The notes under the pieces: model-generated
The model's database searches: none
What the model was told of the DNA's origin: nothing
Seen by the model: the letters and a program-made list of their open reading frames with translations, nothing else
NCBI GenBank assembly: GCA_017412055.1
Contig: JAFQOW010000041.1
Coordinates: 124,001-188,000, forward strand
Reading direction: 5' to 3'
Length of the DNA stretch: 64,000 nucleotides
From: Lachnospiraceae bacterium
Lineage (GTDB): Bacteria; Bacillota; Clostridia; Lachnospirales; Lachnospiraceae
Position numbers and translations under genes: made by a program
Shown: positions 1-7,196 of the stretch, in pieces
Numbering within the stretch: position 1 is the stretch's first letter
Layout: each line of letters starts with the position of its first letter

Positions 1-1
1 A

Positions 2-670
2 ACACTTGAAAAATGTAAAAAGGATAAAGATTTTGTTGAATACGATGAAGCAAAGAAACTTTATGATAAATTAAGTCGTAAAGAACAAAAATTTGTTTCT
101 CCAAATGGCAAATATAAAGATTCTCCTAAACTTGTATTCAGATTAGGAGAACATGATAAGGATAATCTTATCGGATTTATTGATGTATATTATTTTCCTA
201 AGGAAAAGAAATCTTTATCTGATGTTGATGAATTAATAGATGATATATCCAGTTCAAAATCATTTGATGGTAGAGATGGATTCATCACAATGGCAGTAGA
301 CCCAAAATATAGAGGAAAGGGTATTGCGAAAAAGTTATTATCAGCTGCTGCTAAGAAAGCTAAGGAGGTTGGTTTAGATGCATTAACGTATGAAGTAGAA
401 TATAAAAATAAGCCTTCTATTAACTTTATACAGAAATTTAGTAGCAAGTTTAAGAATGAAACACCTGCACCTAAGACTGATAAGGATTCTGGAACTTTAA
501 TATTCAGATACCGCTTTGAAAAGGATGAAGATGAAATGACTTCTGCTATTTTATCTACAGCCCCACAGGGTGGAGCATTAGAATGTGGAGATAATTATGC
601 ACCAGGTGACATGCGAGTTCCTAAAGTTTTAGGAAAAATACAACGTCGCAAGAAAAAAAGCATGATATAA
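2..670 (+). CDS. GNAT acetyltransferase with capsid-like C-terminal tail (5' partial)
   Basis: The frame is open from the window edge, so the N-terminus is missing; 222 residues are visible. The acetyl-CoA binding signature of the GNAT family is clear at residues 97-112 (VDPKYRGKGIAKKLL), preceded by a strand resembling the usual beta-4 (GFITMAV). It should transfer an acetyl group from acetyl-CoA to an amine; the substrate is unknown. The last 33 residues do not belong to the GNAT fold. They read GGALxxGDNYAPGDxRxP and end in a basic stretch, and they match residues 79-105 of the major capsid protein encoded at 47989-49920. An ATG at 290 exists, but it lies inside the fold and is not the start. 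The family is certain; the role of the tail is inference. Confidence 0.85.
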   Translation, partial: TLEKCKKDKDFVEYDEAKKLYDKLSRKEQKFVSPNGKYKDSPKLVFRLGEHDKDNLIGFIDVYYFPKEKKSLSDVDELIDDISSSKSFDGRDGFITMAVDPKYRGKGIAKKLLSAAAKKAKEVGLDALTYEVEYKNKPSINFIQKFSSKFKNETPAPKTDKDSGTLIFRYRFEKDEDEMTSAILSTAPQGGALECGDNYAPGDMRVPKVLGKIQRRKKKSMI

Positions 671-676
671 TAAATA
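669..676 (+). promoter_or_regulatory. Late-promoter-like box (AATAAATA)
   Basis: AATAAATA ends 7 bases before the ATG at 684, the same spacing as the exact TATAAATA before 14510. It resembles the T4 late promoter core. It overlaps TATAAT (666-671). Confidence 0.4.
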
Positions 677-683
677 GTCCTAT

Positions 684-1142
684 ATGGACTTAGGTCATTG
701 GGAATTAGGAAATAATGTTACTTTACCGGAAGATTTTGAAGAAAACCCACCTATGGGTTTTGTCTATCGTATTGAAAATAAAGAAACTGGTAAATTTTAT
801 ATTGGTCAGAAAAAGATTATTAAAGTTGAAAAACGTCCTCCATTAAAGGGAAAAGTCAGAAAGCGTAAAATCGTTAAGCAATCTGATTGGAAAACTTATT
901 GCGGTAGCTCTAATGATTTAAAAAATGACGTAAAGACTTTAGGAGAAGATAAGTTTAAGTTTACCATTATTCGTTTTTGTGATTGTAAGTGGAAATGTAG
1001 CTATTGGGAGTTGTATCATCAAATGCATAACCATGTTTTGTTCAGAGAAGATTCATATAACGGTATTATTAACGTAAGAATTTCTAAATTTCAAAAATTC
1101 ATAGACCAATACCGTGAAGAACTACAGAACTTGGACATATAG
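684..1142 (+). CDS. GIY-YIG endonuclease-like protein
   Basis: 152 residues. The N-terminal half holds a GIY-YIG core: FVYRIENKETGKFYIGQKK, then W..YCGSS..L, then an acidic position in YWEL followed by Q. This order matches small GIY-YIG proteins common in T4-like phages, which are free-standing nucleases or homing-endonuclease relatives. A basic insert (about residues 50-70) sits between the YIG motif and the GSS motif. The gene follows the acetyltransferase after 13 bases and is followed by the RlaP-like gene after 5 bases. Whether it is a homing enzyme or acts in DNA processing cannot be told from sequence. Confidence 0.7.
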   Translation: MDLGHWELGNNVTLPEDFEENPPMGFVYRIENKETGKFYIGQKKIIKVEKRPPLKGKVRKRKIVKQSDWKTYCGSSNDLKNDVKTLGEDKFKFTIIRFCDCKWKCSYWELYHQMHNHVLFREDSYNGIINVRISKFQKFIDQYREELQNLDI

Positions 1143-1147
1143 TTATT

Positions 1148-1963
1148 ATGACAATGCTTGAAATAGCAGAAATAGTAAAAGATACGTGTTCAGCTAATGG
1201 AGTTAAGCCATTATTTGCTTTTAAAACTGGTTCTAAAGCGTATGGCACTGATAATGAAAAGTCTGACACTGATATAACATTTATTTTTTATCGTAATCCT
1301 ATAGATTACTTCAGTATTTCTTCCGTTAAAGATGAAATTAAACTTCCTGATGTTGACATTAAAGGTTGGGATATTAGAAAGTTTTTGAATATTATCTCCA
1401 AAGGTGGTTGGAATACTTTTGAAATGTTAAATGCCCCATATTGGTCTGCTACTGAAAGTGCAGATAGACTATTATGTGAAATTCGTAAGGTTAGTATGGA
1501 TAATTTTCCATGTGTTACTATTCCTACGACGTTTCTTCATTGTTCTGAAACAGCATTAAAACGTTTAGGAAGAGACGGAAATGATAATGCAACTATTATT
1601 AAAGAGTTTATATCTTATGCTCGCACAACATATAGTGCTCTTTATATTCAGGAATACGGCAAATACCCACCGCTCAATTTATCTGCATTAGTTAAAGATG
1701 TAACACCTTACCTTAAGGATGAAGGTGTATCTCACCCTAATGCTCTTTCTTCCTATATTCTTTTTGCATTAGGGTTACGAAAGGATATGTTAGAGGACAG
1801 AGTTGATTATTCGTTATTTGCAGAGCAATTGATAATACTTCAGTTATTAAATGCTAAGCTTTTAGATAATTTTGAAGGTAAAAATGATAAAGAAATTAAA
1901 GAAAATCTTTCCATTAAATGTGAAAAAATTCTTCAAAATTTCTTTAGTAACTTTCTTAAATAA
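1148..1963 (+). CDS. RlaP/YcgL-type nucleotidyltransferase (DNA polymerase beta superfamily)
   Basis: 271 residues. The N-terminus has the minimal nucleotidyltransferase signature GSKAYGTDNEKSDTDI (residues 28-43; metal-binding D40 and D42), then the family's D.KGWDIRKFL and a W..FEMLN.P segment. This is the layout of the RlaP family (predicted RNA-repair nucleotidyltransferases found beside RNA ligases). The expected reaction is nucleotide transfer to RNA or to a ligase partner; the exact substrate is unknown. It shares a short plus-strand run with the acetyltransferase and GIY-YIG genes. A second, unrelated beta-type nucleotidyltransferase fused to a ligase is encoded at 52655-54787, so an RNA-repair link is possible. 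Confidence 0.75.
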   Translation: MTMLEIAEIVKDTCSANGVKPLFAFKTGSKAYGTDNEKSDTDITFIFYRNPIDYFSISSVKDEIKLPDVDIKGWDIRKFLNIISKGGWNTFEMLNAPYWSATESADRLLCEIRKVSMDNFPCVTIPTTFLHCSETALKRLGRDGNDNATIIKEFISYARTTYSALYIQEYGKYPPLNLSALVKDVTPYLKDEGVSHPNALSSYILFALGLRKDMLEDRVDYSLFAEQLIILQLLNAKLLDNFEGKNDKEIKENLSIKCEKILQNFFSNFLK

Positions 1964-1968
1964 GTTTT

Positions 1969-2106
1969 ATGAAGACATTTGCTTTAATCGTTACAGCTCT
2001 TGTATTGACTTCTTGCACATTTAGCGGAGCTTATCATTCTGCTACTGGTCAGAATTTTAATTTTGATACATCGATTGTAATTCCTGTCGAAGAGTATAAG
2101 AAGTAA
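1969..2106 (+). CDS. Small lipoprotein, 45 residues
   Basis: This short frame fits exactly between its neighbours (5 bases after the RlaP stop, 1 base before the next ATG). It encodes a lipoprotein precursor: MKTFALIVTALVLTSC, with a positive start, a hydrophobic core and an LTSC lipobox (Cys16), then about 29 polar residues. It should be lipidated and anchored in an envelope membrane. Small phage lipoproteins such as T5 Llp block receptors to stop superinfection; that role here is only analogy. Confidence 0.75.
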   Translation: MKTFALIVTALVLTSCTFSGAYHSATGQNFNFDTSIVIPVEEYKK

Positions 2107-2107
2107 T

Positions 2108-2611
2108 ATGAGAATACGTTCTTTAATCTTATTTGATTTAGAGAATATAGTTATTCACTCCAACAAAAAAGTGTTGGAGTTTATTACTTTATATAATATA
2201 ACAAATAAAACAGATATTAATAACTTATTCACTTTCTATTCTTTATTAGAAATATTAGAAATATATAAAAATAATAAGAATGGATTAATTGTCTTTTATT
2301 TGTCTCAGGAATCATTTAATTCTTTGCAAGAAGATACTGAGATAAAGTATTCTAAGTTTTTAAAGATAATAACTAAGAAAATTAAATTTCCAATTATTAT
2401 TAGTACATTAGGTTTTAGTTATTTTTGTTCTTTAATGGCTACTAATTGTCCTGAGTACGATGAAATTGTCGAAGAATACACATTTTTACCTTCAATATTT
2501 GACGATATTATAAAAATAGTTAAGAAATTAAAATTTTATAAGATAGAAAGAGATTTAGTTCATAATCTTAAAGAAAGAATTAAGCTAATATCTATGTTTG
2601 AAACAAAATAA
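2108..2611 (+). CDS. Hypothetical protein, 167 residues
   Basis: Not recognised. It begins RIRSLILFDLENIVIHSNKK, a hydrophobic strand followed by an acidic loop that resembles the start of an NYN/PIN or HAD-type fold, but later catalytic residues are not clear. It is rich in Ile, Lys and Asn with no Cys cluster or membrane segment. It lies in the plus-strand run 1 base after the lipoprotein gene. Confidence 0.6.
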   Translation: MRIRSLILFDLENIVIHSNKKVLEFITLYNITNKTDINNLFTFYSLLEILEIYKNNKNGLIVFYLSQESFNSLQEDTEIKYSKFLKIITKKIKFPIIISTLGFSYFCSLMATNCPEYDEIVEEYTFLPSIFDDIIKIVKKLKFYKIERDLVHNLKERIKLISMFETK

Positions 2612-2614
2612 ATA
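2607..2614 (+). promoter_or_regulatory. Late-promoter-like box (AATAAATA)
   Basis: AATAAATA overlaps the stop of the preceding gene and ends 8 bases before the ATG at 2623. The same arrangement occurs before 15201, where the box also overlaps the upstream stop codon. Confidence 0.4.
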
Positions 2615-2622
2615 ATTTTACA

Positions 2623-3060
2623 ATGATTAATCGAAAATTTAAGACTTTTGAGACAATCGCAAGATTTAGAAAGCTTTACGAAGCTGATGAAATGGAACAA
2701 GATCCAGCTGCAGACCCATCCGCAGATCCAGCTGCCGGTGATGAAGCTCCAGCTGATGCTACAGACCCTGCCGCCGCTGAAGGTGGTGCAGAAACTGACC
2801 CAAATAAGCAGGCAGACCCTGAAGCAGGTGTTTTCATGTCTGATAATCAAAAGGCAGAAATTGCTAAGATGCTTATCGATGCACTTATGATGACTCCTCC
2901 AGAACCTGGTACAATTCCTTCTAATTTGATGAATGTTACCACTGATAATGCTGATGAAGTTATCAAATATATACAAGGTTTAAATGCTCTTAGTGCTCCT
3001 CTTTCATTAGACAATGATACAGATGAGAATGCAATGGGCGGTGCTTTAAAATCTATCTAA
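2623..3060 (+). CDS. Acidic head-type protein with cleavable-looking leader
   Basis: 145 residues. The N-terminus (MINRKFKTFETIARFRKLYE) is basic and amphipathic and ends in LYE followed by Ala, matching the (I/L)xE sites cut by T4-type prohead proteases. Residues 22-70 are an Asp/Ala/Pro-rich acidic stretch like prohead core or internal proteins. The C-terminal part is helical and the protein ends in GGALKSI, whose GGALK also occurs in the capsid N-arm. A role as an internal head or scaffold component is inferred. It is followed one base later by the nucleotidylyltransferase gene at 3062, whose leader looks similar. Confidence 0.6.
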   Translation: MINRKFKTFETIARFRKLYEADEMEQDPAADPSADPAAGDEAPADATDPAAAEGGAETDPNKQADPEAGVFMSDNQKAEIAKMLIDALMMTPPEPGTIPSNLMNVTTDNADEVIKYIQGLNALSAPLSLDNDTDENAMGGALKSI

Positions 3061-3061
3061 T

Positions 3062-3673
3062 ATGGAAAGCTTTTATTTTAGTAAATTTAATTTCCTTTTG
3101 GAATCAATGGAAAACGAAATGAAAGTTGCCATTGTTCCTGGTTCTTTTAAACCACCTCATAAGGGTCATTACGAAATGATTAAACACTATTCTGAGTTGG
3201 TAGGACCCCAAGGAAATGTATTAGTATTTGTATCTAAACCTTCTGCAAAGGCACAACGTACTACTCCTGATGGTAAAGTAATTTCACCTGAATTGGCTAA
3301 ACAAATTTTAGAAATTTATTGTTCAAATCTTCCTAATGTTCAAGTAGAAATTACTCCAGTATCTCCTGTTAAATCATGTTATGATATTGGTGAACGTTTG
3401 GATTCAGGTGTATTGATTTTTGGTTGCTCAAAGAGAGGTGAAGATATTAAGCGTTTTGCTCAAATTAAAAAGTACATTGAATCAAAAAATCCAAATCTTA
3501 TTGTACTTGACCCTGTAACTACAGCAGTTGACGCATCTGCTTCTGACGATGGCGTAGTTTCTGCTACTGATTTTAGAAATGCTTTCGGAGACCCGAAATT
3601 AATGATGCAATTTTTACCTGACCATCTAAATGATGGGACAAAAATGAAAGTTATAGAAATGCTAATGAAATAA
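3062..3673 (+). CDS. HxGH nucleotidylyltransferase (cytidylyltransferase/NMNAT-like) with leader
   Basis: 203 residues. After a short leader, residues 21-40 (KVAIVPGSFKPPHKGHYEMI) contain the HxGH nucleotide-binding signature (H33, H36), and SATDFRN near residue 166 corresponds to the second phosphate-binding motif (ISGTxxR). The family transfers AMP or CMP to substrates such as nicotinamide mononucleotide; the substrate here is not evident. The first 20 residues (with LLE followed by Ser at residues 12-15) lie outside the fold and look like a prohead-protease-cleaved leader. An internal ATG (residue 20) would give the bare enzyme, so the start is somewhat open. The gene is the last of the plus run before a shared terminator. 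Confidence 0.75.
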   Translation: MESFYFSKFNFLLESMENEMKVAIVPGSFKPPHKGHYEMIKHYSELVGPQGNVLVFVSKPSAKAQRTTPDGKVISPELAKQILEIYCSNLPNVQVEITPVSPVKSCYDIGERLDSGVLIFGCSKRGEDIKRFAQIKKYIESKNPNLIVLDPVTTAVDASASDDGVVSATDFRNAFGDPKLMMQFLPDHLNDGTKMKVIEMLMK

Positions 3674-3700
3674 AAAAGGCGGTTTAAACCGCCTTTTATT
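3672..3700. terminator. Bidirectional intrinsic terminator
   Basis: Perfect palindrome GGCGGTTTAAACCGCC (3678-3693) with an A-run on the left and a T-run on the right, between convergent genes ending at 3673 (+) and 3701 (-). Confidence 0.9.
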
Positions 3701-4171
3701 TTATTGAACTTGTTGTTCGCCACCTTCTTCACCATCTCCAGCGTTTACTTTTTCAATAAACTCTTCCCAAGATTTGAATCCGGCAGTATCATATAATTTT
3801 TTAAACTCGTTATATTTTTTAGCAAATGCTTGCCAAGATTGAGTAATTGTAGGGTCAGCCCCTTGTGTATTAGCTGCTTTTTGCTCCTCCTCGGGATTAA
3901 TCATAGCTGCGTCATTTACTTTTTCTTGGTCATTTGCTTCATCTTGTTGAGGAGCAGGTGGGTCTTGAACCTGTTGCTCTACTTGGCCCTCAACTGGTTG
4001 TTCCGTAGTTTGAGCTTCTTCTGGTGATACTGGTGCAGGTTCTCCTTCGGTTTCTTGACCTTCAGTTTCATCTGTAACTTCTGTATCAGTCGCCTCAATG
4101 TCAGCTCTTTCTTTTTCTTCTTTGATGAAATTTAAAATTTCATTATAATATGTTCCATTAAAAATCTTCAT
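3701..4171 (-). CDS. Acidic low-complexity head-core-like protein
   Basis: 156 residues from the ATG at 4171; a TTG six bases upstream is a less likely start. The N-terminus MKIFNGTYYNEILNFIKEE resembles the leaders of the 44658 and 46290 products. Residues about 28-100 are almost only Glu, Asp, Thr, Pro, Gln and Ala, with a helical C-terminus (W..FAKKYNEFKKLY) and a Gln/Glu tail. This composition is typical of T4 prohead core proteins (gp67/IP type). It follows the protease-domain gene at 4184 by 12 bases and probably shares its transcript. Confidence 0.55.
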   Translation of the reverse strand: MKIFNGTYYNEILNFIKEEKERADIEATDTEVTDETEGQETEGEPAPVSPEEAQTTEQPVEGQVEQQVQDPPAPQQDEANDQEKVNDAAMINPEEEQKAANTQGADPTITQSWQAFAKKYNEFKKLYDTAGFKSWEEFIEKVNAGDGEEGGEQQVQ

Positions 4172-4183
4172 AATCAATAATTA

Positions 4184-5962
4184 TTAATTTGTTGCAATAC
4201 TCGGAAGAGTAACATTAGGCTTATTAGCAAGCCAATGCTCAAAACTATCCATTGTAAAGTTTTCAGGTTGTTCTATATTAGCATCTTCTTCACCAGGGGT
4301 ATCATGTTTAAGATAATACTTAAAAGCATTACTCATCTTAATAAAATCAAGTAAAGCTTTATAATGACCTCCGACAATCTTTGCTGAATATTGAATCCAA
4401 GTTTCTTCGGAAAGATCTTTACCTGACATCTTTTTAAACTCTTCATTAAGTTCCTTATATTTTTCTATAACTTGAGTCTCTTTTTTTGATTGAGCTACTG
4501 ACTCTCCGTGTCCATCATATACACCTGGGTCTATAAAAAATTCAACTTTGCGCTGGTTGGCTGGTTGAGTACATAAGGCAAAAAGTCCTTTACCATCTTC
4601 TTTAACCTTTTCTGCTAACATTTTAGCAAATGGTTCAAACACCCCACGGGACCAATCTTTTCCAGCACAAATTTTTTTATTCCAAGAATCAATATCTGTT
4701 TGAATTGCTCCAATAACATCTTTACCGCTTTTTAATTCAGTTTCACCTGATTTTTTAAAGCAAATCAAATAAAATATAGCTCTATTTCTGGCTTGAAGCT
4801 CTTTAAGAACTGCCTCTACTTCTTCAGGCTTCATATCAGCGATATCTTTTTCATTTTCAGCACCTTGAACTTCTTTAGTCGGGTCTGTTTGATTTTTATC
4901 TTCTGATTTATCTTCATTTGAAGAAGGTTGTTCAGTAGAAGTAGTTGTCGTTGTATTATCAGCAGGTTGCTGAGGTTGTTCAGTTGCTTCTTTTACTATT
5001 CTTTCTTCGGCTTCATCTTTGGCTTCTCGCTTAGCAGTTTCAGCTTTTGTTTCACGTGCATAGGTTTTCCAGGCCTCGAGAGCTTTCTTTAAACGCTCCT
5101 GAAATTCTTTATTGCCATTATCATCTTCAGATTTATTAGTACCGCCGGTATAATCTAAAATTTTAAATACGTCAATATTTTCGCCAGAAACTTCTACATC
5201 TAAATCTACAAGAACTTCTTTTTCTTTCTGTGTCGGTAATTGTTTTCTAATTAATTCAGCATCAGCTTTTAATTGCTCTGCTAATTTAGAAAGAGCATCA
5301 ACTTCATCTTTAAGTTTGGGGTCTATTCTTTTACGCTCATCGGGTGAAGTTTCTTCACCCCACATAGCTTTACGGTTTTTAACAGCCTGCTCATAAGATG
5401 CTTTAGAAGCTTTAGTGCCGTGCATAAGTGCAGATGTTGTTTTATTAATTGCATTTTTAGCATCGGCTAATGCACTTCCAATACCTTCAGTAACATAATC
5501 TACATTTACATTATCATCTGCAATATTATCTTGTGTTACATCTATAAGAGCTTCTAATTCTTTACCAACAAAGTCCTTAGAAAGGAGAACCTTATGCTCA
5601 TTATCCTTTCTGTTAGTAACTGAAAATAATACTTTTTTATAATCTTGGCCTCCGAATTGAACGTTTAACTCAATTACAGGTCTTTCTTGTATATGTCCAC
5701 CGCCGATATTAACATTAATAGTATCTTTAATCTTTTTAGATACACGGCGTTCTTTACCATCTTTATTTTCAGTTTTAAAGGTTAAAATATCGCCTTGAAT
5801 AATTAACTCTTCACCATGTATAACATTATAACCACTATTGCCAGAGTCAACTTTAGCAATAATTTCACCAATTCCTTTAATAAGGATAGGTTCTTCTACT
5901 CCGATTACCATCTTTTCTAATGTCAATCGAAGTAATTTAGGATTTATACAAGTTTTTCTCAT
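4184..5962 (-). CDS. Retropepsin-like aspartic protease domain protein
   Basis: 592 residues. Residues about 20-135 match the RimK-associated 'ATP-dependent zinc protease' family, which has a retropepsin-like aspartic protease fold: an AKVDSGNSGYNVI active-site loop (catalytic D39-S-G, in place of the usual D-T-G), then a GGHIQERPVIEL strand pair, then VTNR..NEHKVLLSKDFVG equivalent to the LLGR-type end. The middle (200-375) is a charged, Glu/Gln/Thr-rich coiled or disordered linker, and the C-terminal 200 residues are helical and unrecognised. The N-terminus (LRLTLEKM) could be a short leader. It sits between the 5971 gene and an acidic core-like gene, suggesting a structural or packaged role. 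Substrate unknown. Confidence 0.6.
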   Translation of the reverse strand: MRKTCINPKLLRLTLEKMVIGVEEPILIKGIGEIIAKVDSGNSGYNVIHGEELIIQGDILTFKTENKDGKERRVSKKIKDTINVNIGGGHIQERPVIELNVQFGGQDYKKVLFSVTNRKDNEHKVLLSKDFVGKELEALIDVTQDNIADDNVNVDYVTEGIGSALADAKNAINKTTSALMHGTKASKASYEQAVKNRKAMWGEETSPDERKRIDPKLKDEVDALSKLAEQLKADAELIRKQLPTQKEKEVLVDLDVEVSGENIDVFKILDYTGGTNKSEDDNGNKEFQERLKKALEAWKTYARETKAETAKREAKDEAEERIVKEATEQPQQPADNTTTTTSTEQPSSNEDKSEDKNQTDPTKEVQGAENEKDIADMKPEEVEAVLKELQARNRAIFYLICFKKSGETELKSGKDVIGAIQTDIDSWNKKICAGKDWSRGVFEPFAKMLAEKVKEDGKGLFALCTQPANQRKVEFFIDPGVYDGHGESVAQSKKETQVIEKYKELNEEFKKMSGKDLSEETWIQYSAKIVGGHYKALLDFIKMSNAFKYYLKHDTPGEEDANIEQPENFTMDSFEHWLANKPNVTLPSIATN

Positions 5963-5970
5963 ATTATAAT

Positions 5971-6378
5971 TTAAAACATTGGCTGACCCATAGGAACTCC
6001 ACCGCCGATAATTGTCATTGAAGCATTTAAATTACCAGCTGTAGAAGATTCATCGATGTCAAGTAAAATTCCATCAATTGAGTTACTAACGCTGATTAAG
6101 CGTGATACTAAATCTTCTTTTGTAATACTATAAGCTTCGCGCTTCTTTTCATCTGGCAAGCTAGAGGATTTATCGGCAATTTCTGCCAATTTTTCACCAA
6201 TCTCTTCAATAAGACTTTTGATATAAGTTAATTCAGCTTCACCCTCAGGTTTAACAACAGTGATATTCATTGCATTGTGAGAATCGCATGGCTGTTCACA
6301 AGACCAACCGATTTCAGCATCTTCTGCAAAAAGTTCATCTAAAAATTTATCCGTATCAGTATATTCGGAATATCGCAT
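5971..6378 (-). CDS. Hypothetical protein, 135 residues
   Basis: Not recognised. It starts MRYSEYTDTDKFLDELFAED, has a central helical coiled-coil segment (residues 45-110) and a glycine-rich end (IIGGGVPMGQPMF). It is acidic and soluble. It is the first gene of a three-gene minus run (with the aspartic protease and the acidic protein) and has a late-type box just upstream. Confidence 0.55.
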   Translation of the reverse strand: MRYSEYTDTDKFLDELFAEDAEIGWSCEQPCDSHNAMNITVVKPEGEAELTYIKSLIEEIGEKLAEIADKSSSLPDEKKREAYSITKEDLVSRLISVSNSIDGILLDIDESSTAGNLNASMTIIGGGVPMGQPMF

Positions 6379-6383
6379 GAAAA

Positions 6384-6391
6384 TATTTATG
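6384..6391 (-). promoter_or_regulatory. Late-promoter-like box (CATAAATA)
   Basis: CATAAATA on the minus strand, 5 bases before the ATG at 6378. It is the only promoter-like signal for this three-gene minus run. Confidence 0.45.
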
Positions 6392-6410
6392 ACTATTTAA
6401 AAACATGTGA

Positions 6411-6416
6411 TATAAT
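6411..6416 (+). promoter_or_regulatory. TATAAT -10-like box
   Basis: TGTGATATAATA precedes the ATG at 6424. The same string precedes the ATG at 13207, so it may be a shared early-type promoter element. No -35 box is evident. Confidence 0.4.
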
Positions 6417-6423
6417 AAGTTTA

Positions 6424-7161
6424 ATGAAAATTGCAATATGTGGAAGTGATGATGAATCACGTAGTAATTTGATTAAGAGTTTTATTTCTCAATGGCCGAT
6501 GTATGCAACTCCGGCAGAAACTATTTTTGATGATGTCAAGTGGCCTGAGAATTGTGAAAAGGATTTAGTCGAACTTAAGGAAAAGTTAAATCCAATTGAG
6601 CAAATGTTGTTTGCTAAAATGATTTTGATTGAAAAACAATATGATACATATAAGGATGTAGGTCATATCATTTATAATGGTTGCGGCATGGATATTCTTG
6701 TTATCTCCTTAATTCTTTGTGAAGAAGGACATGTTAGTGAAGATTTTGTAGAACGTATAATATATCATAATAAGAAACTTCTTAGAAAGATTGATGTTGT
6801 GTATTATCAGCCTAATACTAATCTTACAAAAGAGTCTTCTGAAGATGATAAGCATTTGGAAAATGTTTATTGGAATCTATATGATAACTATCAAACAGAT
6901 TTTGATAATTCACCTTTCTTTGACCAAAAAAATTGTCCGTCTATACTTCTATTAGAGACTAAAAGTCCTATTAATGAGATTAAGATGCTTCTTGATAAAG
7001 ACGGTAATCTTGAAGGAACCTCTCATGGTGGAGATGATTCGCCTCTTATGGATGTTGCAAAACTTAGAAAGGTTTTGCGCAATAACCCTAAATTGTTAGA
7101 TATTGCGTTAGAGTCAATTAAAAATAATAAACCTAGCAACGTAGGAAGTATTATTCTATAA
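6424..7161 (+). CDS. AAA_28/NadR-kinase-like protein with degenerate P-loop
   Basis: 245 residues. The layout follows phage AAA_28-type kinases: MKIAICGS, a following helix ending in FISQWPMYATP, then YNGCGMDILV at the site usually read as YDRCPLDNLV, then FVERIIYHNKKLLRKIDVVYYQP. The P-loop is broken: GSDDESRSN replaces GxxGTGKT(T/S), so the phosphate-binding Lys and Ser/Thr are absent. The fold is probably kept but kinase activity is doubtful; it may be a regulatory or scaffolding pseudo-enzyme. It is a single plus-strand gene between a divergent neighbour and a convergent terminator. Confidence 0.55.
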   Translation: MKIAICGSDDESRSNLIKSFISQWPMYATPAETIFDDVKWPENCEKDLVELKEKLNPIEQMLFAKMILIEKQYDTYKDVGHIIYNGCGMDILVISLILCEEGHVSEDFVERIIYHNKKLLRKIDVVYYQPNTNLTKESSEDDKHLENVYWNLYDNYQTDFDNSPFFDQKNCPSILLLETKSPINEIKMLLDKDGNLEGTSHGGDDSPLMDVAKLRKVLRNNPKLLDIALESIKNNKPSNVGSIIL

Positions 7162-7164
7162 ATT

Positions 7165-7196
7165 AAAAAGAGCAGCTTTTCCGCTGCTCTTTATTT
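7165..7196. terminator. Bidirectional intrinsic terminator
   Basis: Stem AGAGCAGC (7169-7176) / GCTGCTCT (7183-7190), loop TTTTCC, with flanking A and T runs between convergent genes. Confidence 0.9.
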
